DNA of 38,277 nucleotides from assembly GCF_016862395.1 (NCBI RefSeq), contig NZ_BOMW01000080.1, positions 1-38,277 of the forward strand, written 5' to 3'. Positions 25,482-32,489 of this stretch are shown in pieces. This DNA is from Actinoplanes siamensis. Its GTDB lineage: Bacteria > Actinomycetota > Actinomycetes > Mycobacteriales > Micromonosporaceae. Position 1 is the stretch's first letter. Each line of letters begins with the position of its first letter. Below the pieces are notes generated by a model. It was given only the letters and a program-made list of their open reading frames with translations. It did not search any database and had not been told where the DNA came from. The translations under genes and the position numbers were made by a program.

Positions 25482-26066
25482 TCAGACCAGGCGTCGGACT
25501 ACGTAGTTCTTGCTCCAGATCTTCTGCTTGGTGACGGTCTTGCCGGTTCGCGGGGCCGCCCACATCTTGCCGCCGCCGGCGTAGATGCCGGCGTGCGTGC
25601 CGCGCGTGCCGGACCGGATGATGATCAGGTCACCGGCGCGGGCCTGGGACTTGGCGACGGCCTTGCCGTAGCGCTGCTGCAGGTTCGCTTTGTGCGGCAG
25701 CTTCTTGCCCGCGGCCTTCTTGTAGACGTACATGGTGTAGCCCGAGCAGTCGAATCGCTTGGGCCCGGCGGCGCCGAACTTGTACCTCTTGCCTCTGTGC
25801 TTCGCCGCTTCGGTCATGATCCGGTTCGCGGCTGCCTTGGACTGGGCGGCCTTGGACACCGCCGCTCTGGCGGTGATGCCGGTCTGGCTGAATGCCACGC
25901 TGGTCTGCGAGAACGCTTGTGTGGTGGCGATCGCTGAGGACGGGGTCGCGGCGGAGGCCGACTGCGGGGTGCCGAGCCCGCCGGTCAGAAGACCGAGACC
26001 TACGGACAGGGCGATAGTGCCGACTCCCAGGGTACGGGCGGGCCGGCTCGAAGTGCTTACGCGCAC
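25482..26066 (-). CDS. NlpC/P60 cell-wall peptidase (C40)
   Basis: A 194-residue exported hydrolase starting at GTG 26066, behind a GGAGGG RBS at 11 nt; an ATG at 26138 is less likely because it lies inside the riboswitch. The signal peptide runs to about SASAATP. The C-terminal NlpC/P60 domain has the catalytic Cys in GPKRFDCSGYTMYVYKKAAG (~residue 107) and the His in SGTRGTHAGIYAGGGKMWAA (~158). It should cleave peptide cross-links in peptidoglycan. Its leader carries a c-di-AMP riboswitch, so expression should fall or rise with c-di-AMP, as for actinobacterial wall hydrolases. It is convergent with copA. Confidence 0.93.
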   Translation of the reverse strand: MRVSTSSRPARTLGVGTIALSVGLGLLTGGLGTPQSASAATPSSAIATTQAFSQTSVAFSQTGITARAAVSKAAQSKAAANRIMTEAAKHRGKRYKFGAAGPKRFDCSGYTMYVYKKAAGKKLPHKANLQQRYGKAVAKSQARAGDLIIIRSGTRGTHAGIYAGGGKMWAAPRTGKTVTKQKIWSKNYVVRRLV

Positions 26067-26083
26067 GGTGAAGGAATCCCTCC

Positions 26084-26263
26084 GGCACGCCTGCGAGGTT
26101 AGCTGTCGGATTCGGGCGCGAAGGTTGCCCGGCCGCACGCTGGCGGCTTCACCCCCAGGTCCTCCGGCCGGGCCGCCGCAGTACGGCGTGCCGGTCGAGG
26201 ACCGATAGTGGTTCCCCCGTCCCTGCCCCTGATTGCCTCATGACTCGTCATGCGGTTCGTGCC
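26084..26263 (-). promoter_or_regulatory. c-di-AMP riboswitch (ydaO/yuaA class)
   Basis: Read on the minus strand, the leader of the NlpC/P60 gene contains the conserved blocks of the ydaO/yuaA RNA in the right order: GACGGGGGAACCA, then GGGGGTGAAGCC, GGGCAACC and CCCGAATCCGACAGCTAACC followed by TCGCAGGCG. GGCACG and CGTGCC at the two ends (26263-26258 and 26089-26084) can close the basal stem. It ends 17 nt before the GTG start and next to the RBS. This RNA binds c-di-AMP and is known upstream of cell-wall hydrolase and ion-transport genes. Outer limits are my estimate from the pairing ends. Confidence 0.88.
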
Positions 26264-26852
26264 GCCGGACCGGGGCAGGGCTCGGCGTGGTCCAGGTCGG
26301 CACGACCGGCGAGCCTGTGCCCGCCGCCCCTCCTTGATAGCCCACCATGGGCCGGACCCTGTTCTCCGCAATGCTTACGTACGGTGATGGCCACAGCGAT
26401 GCCTGTCCGTTTTGGAAGACCGATGCGAGGTTTGTCAACACGGAATGCTCATGAATGATTCACCCAGGGTGTTCTTAATCTGTGAAAGGGAACACTTCAA
26501 TTCTGTGCGGTCGCTGTGAGTAAGTCCGGCAGGATTCCCCGGCCTGGCGCGCCCAAGGCGACTGCCGGCCCGTTGATCGTGGCCGACCGTCCGGTCCTGA
26601 TCGTCCGAACCGATGACCACCCTCCAGCCGCGGGTCATCGAGTGGGCAGGTGGGTGTTGTCGGTTGCGCCAACGACCGCGCCCGAAGGCGGTCGTTGCCG
26701 TGATGCAACCGAGTCGCAACCACCGGACTTTTCAACCGGCCGGGCCGTCGAGCGATGAGGCAGGTCCGATCGACGGCATCGCCTGGTGATGCCGTCGCGC
26801 CTTCGAGGGTGGTCATCCATCGGCGTCGGAGAAGCCGGTGAAGAGGCAGGCT
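26264..26852. other. 589-nt intergenic region upstream of two divergent genes
   Basis: No convincing gene is present. It should hold the promoters of the riboswitch-controlled hydrolase (minus) and of the FliF-C protein gene (plus). It contains one strong hairpin (26670-26697) and a weaker 6-bp inverted repeat (GTGTTC at 26469-26474, GAACAC at 26490-26495) in an AT-richer patch. Confidence 0.55.
26670..26697. terminator. 10-bp perfect stem-loop in intergenic region
   Basis: CAACGACCGC and GCGGTCGTTG pair perfectly around an 8-nt loop (GCCCGAAG). It lies about 155 nt upstream of the FliF-C gene and has no T-run. It may be a terminator for a small upstream transcript, or a leader structure of the downstream gene. 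Confidence 0.45.
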
Positions 26853-27866
26853 GTGAGCAATCGTTTCGTCCCGTCTGCCCTGGGCGCGGGCATGTCGCCC
26901 CGGGTCGGGCGTACCAGGTGGCTGATCGCCGCGCTCGTGACACTGACCGTGGCCGGTGCCGCGAGTGTCGGGGCCGCACCCGCGAACGCGGCAGCCCCGC
27001 GGACGCTCCTGCCGGCGATCGCGGGTGCCTACACCGTGTCGACGGCCGCTGGAAGCGGCGGCTTCACTCGGGCGGCGCTCGGCACCGACGCCGCCACCGT
27101 GGCCTTCCAGAACCGCTTGAATGCCGCCGTGCAGCACATGCTGGACACCGTGCTCGGCCCCGGCCGCTCGACGGTCATCACCAACGCCGAACTCGACCTC
27201 GACCAGGTCGCGACCTCCAGCACCACGTACCAGCAGGATCCGTCCGTCGGTGCCCTGTCCGAGCGGATCAGCGAGCGCTCCTACGTCGGCGACAACGGCG
27301 GCACCCGGTACGAGAGCAGCAGCGCGTCGCGCGTCAACGCACTCGACGAACTGCACGAGACCCGCCGCGAAGCCCCTGGCCGCATCATCAGGCTGAGCGT
27401 CGCCGTCGTTGTCGACGAAGCCGCCGCGACGAAACTCGACCTGGCTCAGGTCCGTGAACTGGTCGCCGTAGCCGCCGGTATGGACGCCGGCCGCGGCGAC
27501 CAGGTCACGGTCGCCGCTATGCCGATGCACACCGCTACGGCCACTCGCGCGGACGACGCTGTGGCGCAGTCCAGCACCGCATCACCCCCCTTTGTGCTGG
27601 GAACGGCGCTCATCGCCGCGTTCCTGATCCTGACGGCCTGTGCCGGGCTTCTGGCCGTCCGGAAGCAACGGCGCCGGACCGCGGCAGCCGGCCGGCGTGA
27701 GCTGCTACGTGCCCAACTGCATATCCAACGCGATCCGGTCCCGGCTACGGCCTCGCCGATCGTTACCGCACCCCACGAGGGTAGGCGGCAGCAGTACGCG
27801 ATCGGGCCAGTCGACCCGGATCAGGCCGCGCAGCAGCTCCGAGAATGGATCGGACCCGGCCGCTAA
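26853..27866 (+). CDS. orphan secreted protein with FliF C-terminal-like domain
   Basis: A 337-residue protein from GTG 26853 (AGAGGCAGG upstream; GTG 26838 is an alternative). It has an N-terminal signal or TM segment (WLIAALVTLTVAGAASVGAA). The next domain (about residues 85-230) follows the FliF/M-ring C-terminal region: VAFQNRLNAAVQHMLDTVLG, then VITNAELDLDQVATSSTTYQ, PGRIIRLSVAVVVDEAAATK and GMDAGRGDQVTVAAMPM. A single TM follows (PPFVLGTALIAAFLILTACA), then a basic C-tail. The FliF N-terminal (RBM1-2) domains are absent and no flagellar genes lie nearby. Function is unknown; I infer a membrane-anchored oligomerising protein. Confidence 0.8.
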   Translation: MSNRFVPSALGAGMSPRVGRTRWLIAALVTLTVAGAASVGAAPANAAAPRTLLPAIAGAYTVSTAAGSGGFTRAALGTDAATVAFQNRLNAAVQHMLDTVLGPGRSTVITNAELDLDQVATSSTTYQQDPSVGALSERISERSYVGDNGGTRYESSSASRVNALDELHETRREAPGRIIRLSVAVVVDEAAATKLDLAQVRELVAVAAGMDAGRGDQVTVAAMPMHTATATRADDAVAQSSTASPPFVLGTALIAAFLILTACAGLLAVRKQRRRTAAAGRRELLRAQLHIQRDPVPATASPIVTAPHEGRRQQYAIGPVDPDQAAQQLREWIGPGR

Positions 27867-27881
27867 GAACGGTCGCCCGGC

Positions 27882-28181
27882 TCAGGACTTCACGAGCCGG
27901 GCGATCGCCGCGCTCGCCTCCTTGATCTTCGCGTCCACGTCACCTTCGGCGGCGGCGTGGACCACGCAATGGCGCAGATGGTCCTCGAGCAGGCCGACGG
28001 CGACGGCGTGCAGGGCGCTCTTGGCGGCGGAGATCTGGGTCAGGATGTCGATGCAGTAGGTGTCCTCGTCGACCATCCGCTGCAGTCCGCGGATCTGCCC
28101 CTCGACCCGCTTCAGCCGGGCCATCAGCGCTTGTTTCTCCGCCGAATAACCGTACGGCCCGGCCGGTTTCGCCTCACTCAT
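27882..28181 (-). CDS. csoR: CsoR-family copper-sensing repressor, copy 1
   Basis: A 99-residue all-helical DUF156/CsoR protein. The Cu(I) ligands are present: Cys43 in DEDTYCIDILTQISAAK, and His68 and Cys72 in EDHLRHCVVHAAA (the C-H-C pattern with H-x3-C). The start is ATG 28181. It carries an 11-residue N-terminal extension not found in copy 2. An inverted repeat just upstream (28191-28209) suggests autoregulation. It converges on the FliF-C gene, whose stop is 15 nt away. CsoR binds GC-tract palindromes and lets go when Cu(I) binds. Confidence 0.92.
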   Translation of the reverse strand: MSEAKPAGPYGYSAEKQALMARLKRVEGQIRGLQRMVDEDTYCIDILTQISAAKSALHAVAVGLLEDHLRHCVVHAAAEGDVDAKIKEASAAIARLVKS

Positions 28182-28190
28182 GCCGTGCAA

Positions 28191-28209
28191 GATACCCGGC
28201 ACCGGTATC
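28191..28209. promoter_or_regulatory. CsoR operator candidate upstream of csoR copy 1
   Basis: GATACCCGGCACCGGTATC has GATACC/GGTATC arms around CGGCACC. It differs from the other four sites of the window by a shorter C/G tract. It lies 10 nt upstream of the csoR start, fitting autoregulation. The different half-site may mean that copy 1 and copy 2 read different sites. Confidence 0.65.
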
Positions 28210-28619
28210 AGCTGACCTCGGTAGCGGGCACGTCTGAGCGGTGCTGACCCGGCTGGAGTGACCAGACGGACGCCGAGCCCGCCGGGTCGTAACCGCCGCC
28301 CCGCGACCGCCACGATCGGCGTCAACTGCGCCCGGCAGGCCCCGCGCACAGCCAGCCGGGCCACTATCTGGGCCCGAGACGGATCCGCAGGCCGCGCGAG
28401 ACGTAATGGCAGAAGGTCTACGACGTCCTGGGCCGATTCGCGTGCTCTCCGCAGGTCGCCGGTTCATCACTGACCTGCGGACACTGCTGTGAAGGGCACG
28501 GTGTGGCGTACCGACCTGGCCGCCCTCACCGAACGCCGCAGGTCACCGGAGGTGAGGGCGTCCCTTGGCGGGGGAGCGGACAGCGTGCCCTCCCGCCAAG
28601 CCCGCGATGACGTCGCCGG
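28210..28619. other. 410-nt gene-free region with three hairpins in a row
   Basis: No convincing gene was found. The right part holds three perfect-arm inverted repeats: CCGCAGGTC/GACCTGCGG (28449-28480), CGCCCTCACC/GGTGAGGGCG (28521-28560) and CTTGGCGGG/CCCGCCAAG (28564-28600). The CCGCAGGTC word occurs once more inside the second. Part of this may be the termination zone of the csoR2-chaperone operon; the rest is unexplained. Confidence 0.5.
28564..28600 (-). terminator. stem-loop after the second copper chaperone gene
   Basis: CTTGGCGGG (28564-28572) and CCCGCCAAG (28592-28600) are perfect 9-bp arms; partial pairing inside the loop is possible. It begins 20 nt downstream of the chaperone gene's stop (minus strand, 28620), the right place for a factor-independent terminator, although a T-run is lacking. 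Confidence 0.65.
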
Positions 28620-28895
28620 TCAGCGCACCAGCTGATAGCCGGCTGCGGCGACGGCCGCAGCCACGCTGTCATCGTCGAGCGTCTCAGCGCTGGTCACCGT
28701 GACCCCGCCGGTGGCGACATCGATGCTGACGTCACGCACCCCGGGAACCTCGATGAGTTGCCTACTGACCCGACCGGCGCAGCCGCCGCAGGTCATCCCG
28801 GCGACCTGATACACCGTTCGGGTGCCGTCCACCGAGGTAGATGGCTCGGTGACGGGGGTGGTGGCGCAGGCGCAGGCGGTGTCGCTGCCGCACAT
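28620..28895 (-). CDS. copper chaperone-like HMA protein with Cys-rich N-terminus
   Basis: A 91-residue protein. The HMA domain (GMTCGGC, Cys36/Cys39; then AGRVSRQLIEVPGVRDVSID) is preceded by a 24-residue extension opening MCGSDTACACATTP, which puts three more Cys (2, 8, 10) at the very N-terminus. This differs from the compact CopZ at 21948 and may give extra metal-binding or redox sites. It lies 48 nt downstream of csoR copy 2 on the same strand, so it is probably cotranscribed. Expected role: cytoplasmic Cu(I) binding or delivery. Confidence 0.85.
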   Translation of the reverse strand: MCGSDTACACATTPVTEPSTSVDGTRTVYQVAGMTCGGCAGRVSRQLIEVPGVRDVSIDVATGGVTVTSAETLDDDSVAAAVAAAGYQLVR

Positions 28896-28943
28896 CGGCT
28901 TCTCCTTGCTGTCGTGGTGACGGGTGCTGAGCGAGGGAGCAAG

Positions 28944-29228
28944 TCACGCCCGCACGAGCCGGGCGATGGCGTCGGAGGCTTCCTTCAGCTTCGCGTCGGC
29001 GTCCGGCCCGCCGTCGCGGGCCGCGTCGACGACGCAATGTGCCAAGTGGTCGTCGAGCAGCCCGAGTGCCACGGTCTGCAACGCCTTGGTCGCTGCGGAC
29101 ACCTGCGTGAGGATGTCGATGCAGTACGTCTCGTCGTCGACCATGCGCTGCAGGCCCCGGATCTGGCCCTCGATCCGGCGCAGCCGCTTCAGGTAGTCGT
29201 CTTTGTCCGTGATGTAGCCGTGAGCCAT
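28944..29228 (-). CDS. csoR: CsoR-family copper-sensing repressor, copy 2
   Basis: A 94-residue CsoR with Cys36, His61 and Cys65 (DDETYCIDILTQVSAATK and DDHLAHCVVD), the same ligand positions as Mycobacterium tuberculosis CsoR. ATG 29228 opens MAHGYITDKDDYLKRLRRIE. It is divergent from the DHA2 MFS exporter, with three CsoR-type palindromes in the 177-nt gap, and is followed by the Cys-rich chaperone. It is about two-thirds identical to copy 1. The arrangement suggests that it controls both itself and the exporter. Confidence 0.93.
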   Translation of the reverse strand: MAHGYITDKDDYLKRLRRIEGQIRGLQRMVDDETYCIDILTQVSAATKALQTVALGLLDDHLAHCVVDAARDGGPDADAKLKEASDAIARLVRA

Positions 29229-29257
29229 GACCCGGCTCCCTCCAACCGTCGCTACCG

Positions 29258-29272
29258 TACCCCCCTAGGGTA
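29258..29272. promoter_or_regulatory. CsoR operator next to csoR copy 2
   Basis: TACCCCCCTAGGGTA: an imperfect palindrome of the same class as 21870-21884, 29 nt upstream of the csoR2 start, followed by TATATT, which can serve as a -10 or part of one. Predicted autoregulatory site. Confidence 0.8.
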
Positions 29273-29339
29273 TATTGGTAAAGCGGCACGTTGAGGGGTG
29301 CGACGCGGAAGGCAATCGACGAGCAGCCTTGACCCTGGA

Positions 29340-29354
29340 TACCCCAGGGGGGTA
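29340..29354. promoter_or_regulatory. CsoR operator upstream of MFS exporter, distal
   Basis: TACCCCAGGGGGGTA, an imperfect palindrome followed by AAGAATAG, 51 nt upstream of the MFS ATG. It belongs to the same motif class as the sites before copZ and csoR2. Confidence 0.8.
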
Positions 29355-29374
29355 AGAATAGCGCCGAACAAGGA

Positions 29375-29389
29375 TACCCTCCGGGGGTA
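29375..29389. promoter_or_regulatory. CsoR operator upstream of MFS exporter, proximal
   Basis: TACCCTCCGGGGGTA, 16 nt upstream of the MFS ATG and only 3 nt before the AAGGAGG ribosome-binding site. CsoR bound here would block at or past the transcription start. With the site at 29340 it makes a tandem pair, 35 bp apart start to start. Confidence 0.75.
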
Positions 29390-29405
29390 CCAAGGAGGTT
29401 CGGTC

Positions 29406-30832
29406 ATGCCCCGCAATCCGCACCGGTGGTGGGCTCTCGCGCTCATCGCCCTCGCCCAGTTCATGGTCATCATGGACACCTCGATCATCGGCGTCGCCCT
29501 GCCGAAGATGCAGAACGACCTCGGCTTCACCCCGAGCGATCTGTCCTGGGTCTTCAACGCCTACGTCGTCGCCTTCGGCGGCCTGCTGCTGCTCGGCGGC
29601 CGCCTGTCCGACCTGTACGGCGCCCGCCGCATCTTCGCCACCGGCTGGGCGATCCTGCTCGCCGGGTCCGCTGCCGCCGGGCTGGCCGGCACCGTCGAAT
29701 TCGAACTCGCCGCCCGCGCTGTCCAGGGCGCTGGCTCCGCGCTGATCGCCCCGGCCGCGCTGACCCTGCTGATGATGCTGTTCGGCAACCGGCCCGCCGA
29801 ACTCACCAAGGCCTTGGCCCTGTACGGGGCAGCCGCACCGGCCGGCGGCACCGCCGGAGTATTCCTCGGCGGCGTCATCACCGAATACGTCAGCTGGCCA
29901 TGGGTGTTTACCTCAACATCCCGATCGCCGTCCTCGCTTTGATCGCCACCCCGGCGCTCATGCCCGCCGGCGGCAACCGGCCCGGCAGCCTCGACCTGGC
30001 CGGTGCCCTCACCGTCACCGGTGGCCTGGCCGCCGCCGTCTACGCGATCGTCCGCGCCCCGCAGGCCGGCTGGAACAGTGCCTCCACCTGGCTCACCCTC
30101 GCCGGTTCGGTGGTCGTGCTCGCCGCGTTCCTGGCCATTCAGGCCCGCCGCCGGCAGCCGCTGATACGGCTCGGCATCTTCACCAGCCGCAACCTGACGG
30201 CGGCCAACCTCGCACAGTTGCTGCTCGGCGCGGCGTGGATCCCGATGTGGTTCTTCCTCAACCTGTACCTGCAGCAGGTCCTCGGCTTCAGCGCGTTCCC
30301 CAGCGGCGCTGCGCTGCTGCCGATGACCGTCCTGATCATGGTCGGCATGATCGTCCTCGCCCCGCGGGCCATCGCACGGTTCGGTACCAGGGCCACCCTG
30401 GTCGCGGGTCTCGCGGTGCTGGCCGCCGGTCTGGGCTGGCTCGCCCTGATCCGCCCGACCGGCTCCTATCTGACCGACGTACTGCCCGCCTCCCTGGTCG
30501 CCGCCCTCGGTATGGCGCTGGCGTTCATCCCGTCGCTGGGCACCGCCCTGTCCAGCGCACGCCCGGAGGAGGGTGGGCTCGCCTCCGGCATCGTCAACAC
30601 CAGCTACCAGATCGGCTCCGCCCTCGGCCTGGCCGCCATGACCGCGCTGGCCGCAGCCAACGGCGCCGACGCCCTCGGCGATCCGGCCGCCCTCACCAGC
30701 GGCTACTCAGCCGCGCTGTTCGGCGCCGCCGGTATCGCCCTCGCCGCGGCCGTCCTCGCCGCGATCACTCTCACCAGCCGCGACGGCACGCCCGCCGCCG
30801 CACAACCCGAGAACACGTCGGCCACCCGATGA
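29406..30832 (+). pseudogene. DHA2-family MFS exporter with a 1-nt frameshift
   Basis: ATG 29406 follows AAGGAGG. The first ~165 codons give a classic 14-TM DHA2 (EmrB/QacA) N-terminus: QFMVIMDTSIIGVALPKMQN, GGRLSDLYGARRIFATGW and ARAVQGAGSALIAPAA. At TTT 29907-29909 the frame is lost after SWPWVF; one more T gives SWPWVFYLNIPIAVLALIA, which continues unbroken to the stop at 30830-30832 (total about 475 aa). Tandem CsoR sites upstream predict copper-responsive export. If the shift is a sequence error, the gene is intact. Confidence 0.88.
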
Positions 30833-31289
30833 CCACCGGGTGCTGTCCCAGCGCTCCGCCGGAGCCGGCCGGCTCCGGCGGAGCGCTGGGCCCACCCCGA
30901 CCCACCGGCTTACCCGCGACGAGAAGAGACGATCGAAATGCCCACCCTCCTGACCGACACCAGCGCTCACCCGCCCACACCACCGCGATCTAGCACCGAG
31001 ACCAGCACCGCGGCGCCGACGGCCAAGCTGCAGGGGTGGCCGACACCGGCGACGGCGTGCCGTACGCCTGGAAACGGCCCGGCGACCGATAGCGCGGCAC
31101 CCCGTTTGGGGCACCCCCGCGACATCGTGGGGTTGGGGGAGGCCCCAGGATGTTAGTCAACCTCCGGCTCCGGGTTGCCGGCGCGGCGTGCCGAGATGTT
31201 CGCGCGCCGCCCTCAAATTCGGAGCAGTTCCGTGAGCGGCGCCGCATACGCGGTCTTGGTACCGTGGCCGGCCCAGGGAAAGGTTGAGC
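30833..31289. other. 457-nt stretch without a convincing gene
   Basis: A large palindrome (30847-30890) lies just after the MFS stop. An ATG at 30829 overlaps that stop (ATGA), and an ATG at 30938 follows GAAGAGACG, but both open frames give Pro/Thr/Arg-rich products without family resemblance. Near 31040-31085 one frame ends GVPYAWKRPGDR, which may be a gene remnant. Confidence 0.45.
30847..30890 (+). terminator. 44-bp perfect palindrome after the MFS gene
   Basis: Two 22-bp arms match without a mismatch (left arm starts CCCAGCGCTCCGCCGGAGCC; the right arm is its exact reverse complement, ending GGAGCGCTGGG). It begins 14 nt after the exporter stop. The hairpin would be very stable and act as a terminator, although no T-run follows. 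A mobile REP-like palindrome is the alternative. Confidence 0.7.
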
Positions 31290-32027
31290 GTGGTCAACGC
31301 CGTTGCACAGCGTCCTGCACGCCGGGGGGTGATGATCGGAGTGGCGGCAGCCGCGCTCGGCTTGCTGGCGTTCGCGGCCGACGCCGTCGAGGCCATCACC
31401 GTGCAAGCCATCGTGACCGCGTTGGTGAGTAGTGGCCTCGCCTGGGGTTTGGCGGCGTTTCTGGCCGGATGGACGGGCACGGGCCGCCGTGGTGCGATGG
31501 TGGGTGCGACCGCGCTGCTGATGGCGGCCACGCTCGTCTACTACATGCTGATTCTCCTGGTCAGCCGCCGGTGGAGCGGCGGCTATCTGGCGGACGGGTC
31601 ATCGGCGGATTGGTATGGACTGCGTTCGGTGGCGGTCATGACCACGGCCTGGCTACTGGTATCGATGGTCGCGGGACCGGTGCTTGGCCTGCTGGGCCAG
31701 ATGACCCGCACCACGCGGGTGCCGAACGCGGCCCTGGCCGCAGGTGCCGCATGCGGGTTGCTGTCCGGTCAGGGCTGGCAGCAGGTCGCGACGGCGCCGC
31801 CCTGGCGCCTCTGGCTGATGGGAAATCCGGACGGCGACTACGTTCGCGGAATCCTTGTCGTGGAGCTGATGGGTGTCGTCCTTCCGTTCGCCGTGCTCGC
31901 GTGGTCGGCTACCCGCCGACGCTTGTGGCATGCCTGGCCCGCCTTGTTCATCGCGATGGCCGGCACCGCGACGCTGAGCGCCTTGTTCTGGTATGTGCTC
32001 CCCACCGCCGTCACCTGGCTGCACTGA
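31290..32027 (+). CDS. integral membrane protein of unknown function
   Basis: A 245-residue protein with about seven TM segments (GVMIGVAAAALGLLAFAADA; TALVSSGLAWGLAAFLAGW; ALLMAATLVYYMLILLVS; LLVSMVAGPVLGLLGQM; and three more to the C-terminus, ending VLPTAVTWLH). The start is GTG 31290, because GGAAAGG lies 7 nt upstream; a TTG at 31284 is too close. The layout recalls small actinobacterial integral membrane families of the DUF6518 kind, but I am not sure of the assignment. No partner gene is adjacent. Confidence 0.7.
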   Translation: MVNAVAQRPARRGVMIGVAAAALGLLAFAADAVEAITVQAIVTALVSSGLAWGLAAFLAGWTGTGRRGAMVGATALLMAATLVYYMLILLVSRRWSGGYLADGSSADWYGLRSVAVMTTAWLLVSMVAGPVLGLLGQMTRTTRVPNAALAAGAACGLLSGQGWQQVATAPPWRLWLMGNPDGDYVRGILVVELMGVVLPFAVLAWSATRRRLWHAWPALFIAMAGTATLSALFWYVLPTAVTWLH

Positions 32028-32489
32028 ACGCTGAGTTCCGGGGCGAAAGAGCAGCCGGCGGAGACGGCAGGGGCAGATGTCAGATGAACGGCCCACTCAA
32101 GGCCTGGTATTCACAGCAGCTCCTATGTACTGCTTCGAGTACTCCTTTGAGTCCCCGCGTCGACGTTCGTCGCCCGCTTGCACAGCGAAGAGATTCGAAC
32201 CATTACAGACGATTTGACCGACTATGAACGTACCTGAAAGAAATCGTCGTGAAGCCATTCCGCAGCGCCTTCTCATCGGCACGAGCGCGTACCGGCACCG
32301 ACACTCCGTGGTCGTCACACCGCGTGACCGACGCTCCTGCTGGCCGGCTCGCACGATCGGTGGCATGACAGTGCACCCCGATTCTGGGACCGCCGGTCTA
32401 CGTACAACGAAACCCCGGCCGATGTCGTTGCTGCGGGTGGCCTGCATATACTGCGGCCTCCGCTCTGATCAAGCGCGACGGGAGTCTTC
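32028..32489. other. 462-nt intergenic region with repeat copy A
   Basis: No gene with protein-like character was seen. The notable element is one copy of an ~87-bp repeat (32272-32360), whose second copy is at 33758-33842. The promoter of the STM4015-like gene should lie in the last 130 nt. Confidence 0.5.
32272..32360. repeat. ~87-bp direct repeat, copy A
   Basis: Begins CTCATCGGCACGAGCGCGTA and ends CTCGCACGATCGG. Copy B (33758-33842) has the same ends and differs by a few substitutions and one 4-nt indel; about 85% of positions match by eye. Both hold an internal GTCAC/GTGAC inverted repeat. The two copies flank the STM4015-like gene in direct orientation. Confidence 0.8.

Noticed and set aside
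26469..26495. GTGTTC/GAACAC inverted repeat as an operator
   Set aside because: Only 6-bp arms with 15-bp spacing and no clear promoter; can occur by chance.
26853..27866. Assignment as the true flagellar M-ring protein FliF
   Set aside because: Lacks the N-terminal ring-building domains, has a different membrane layout and no flagellar neighbours.
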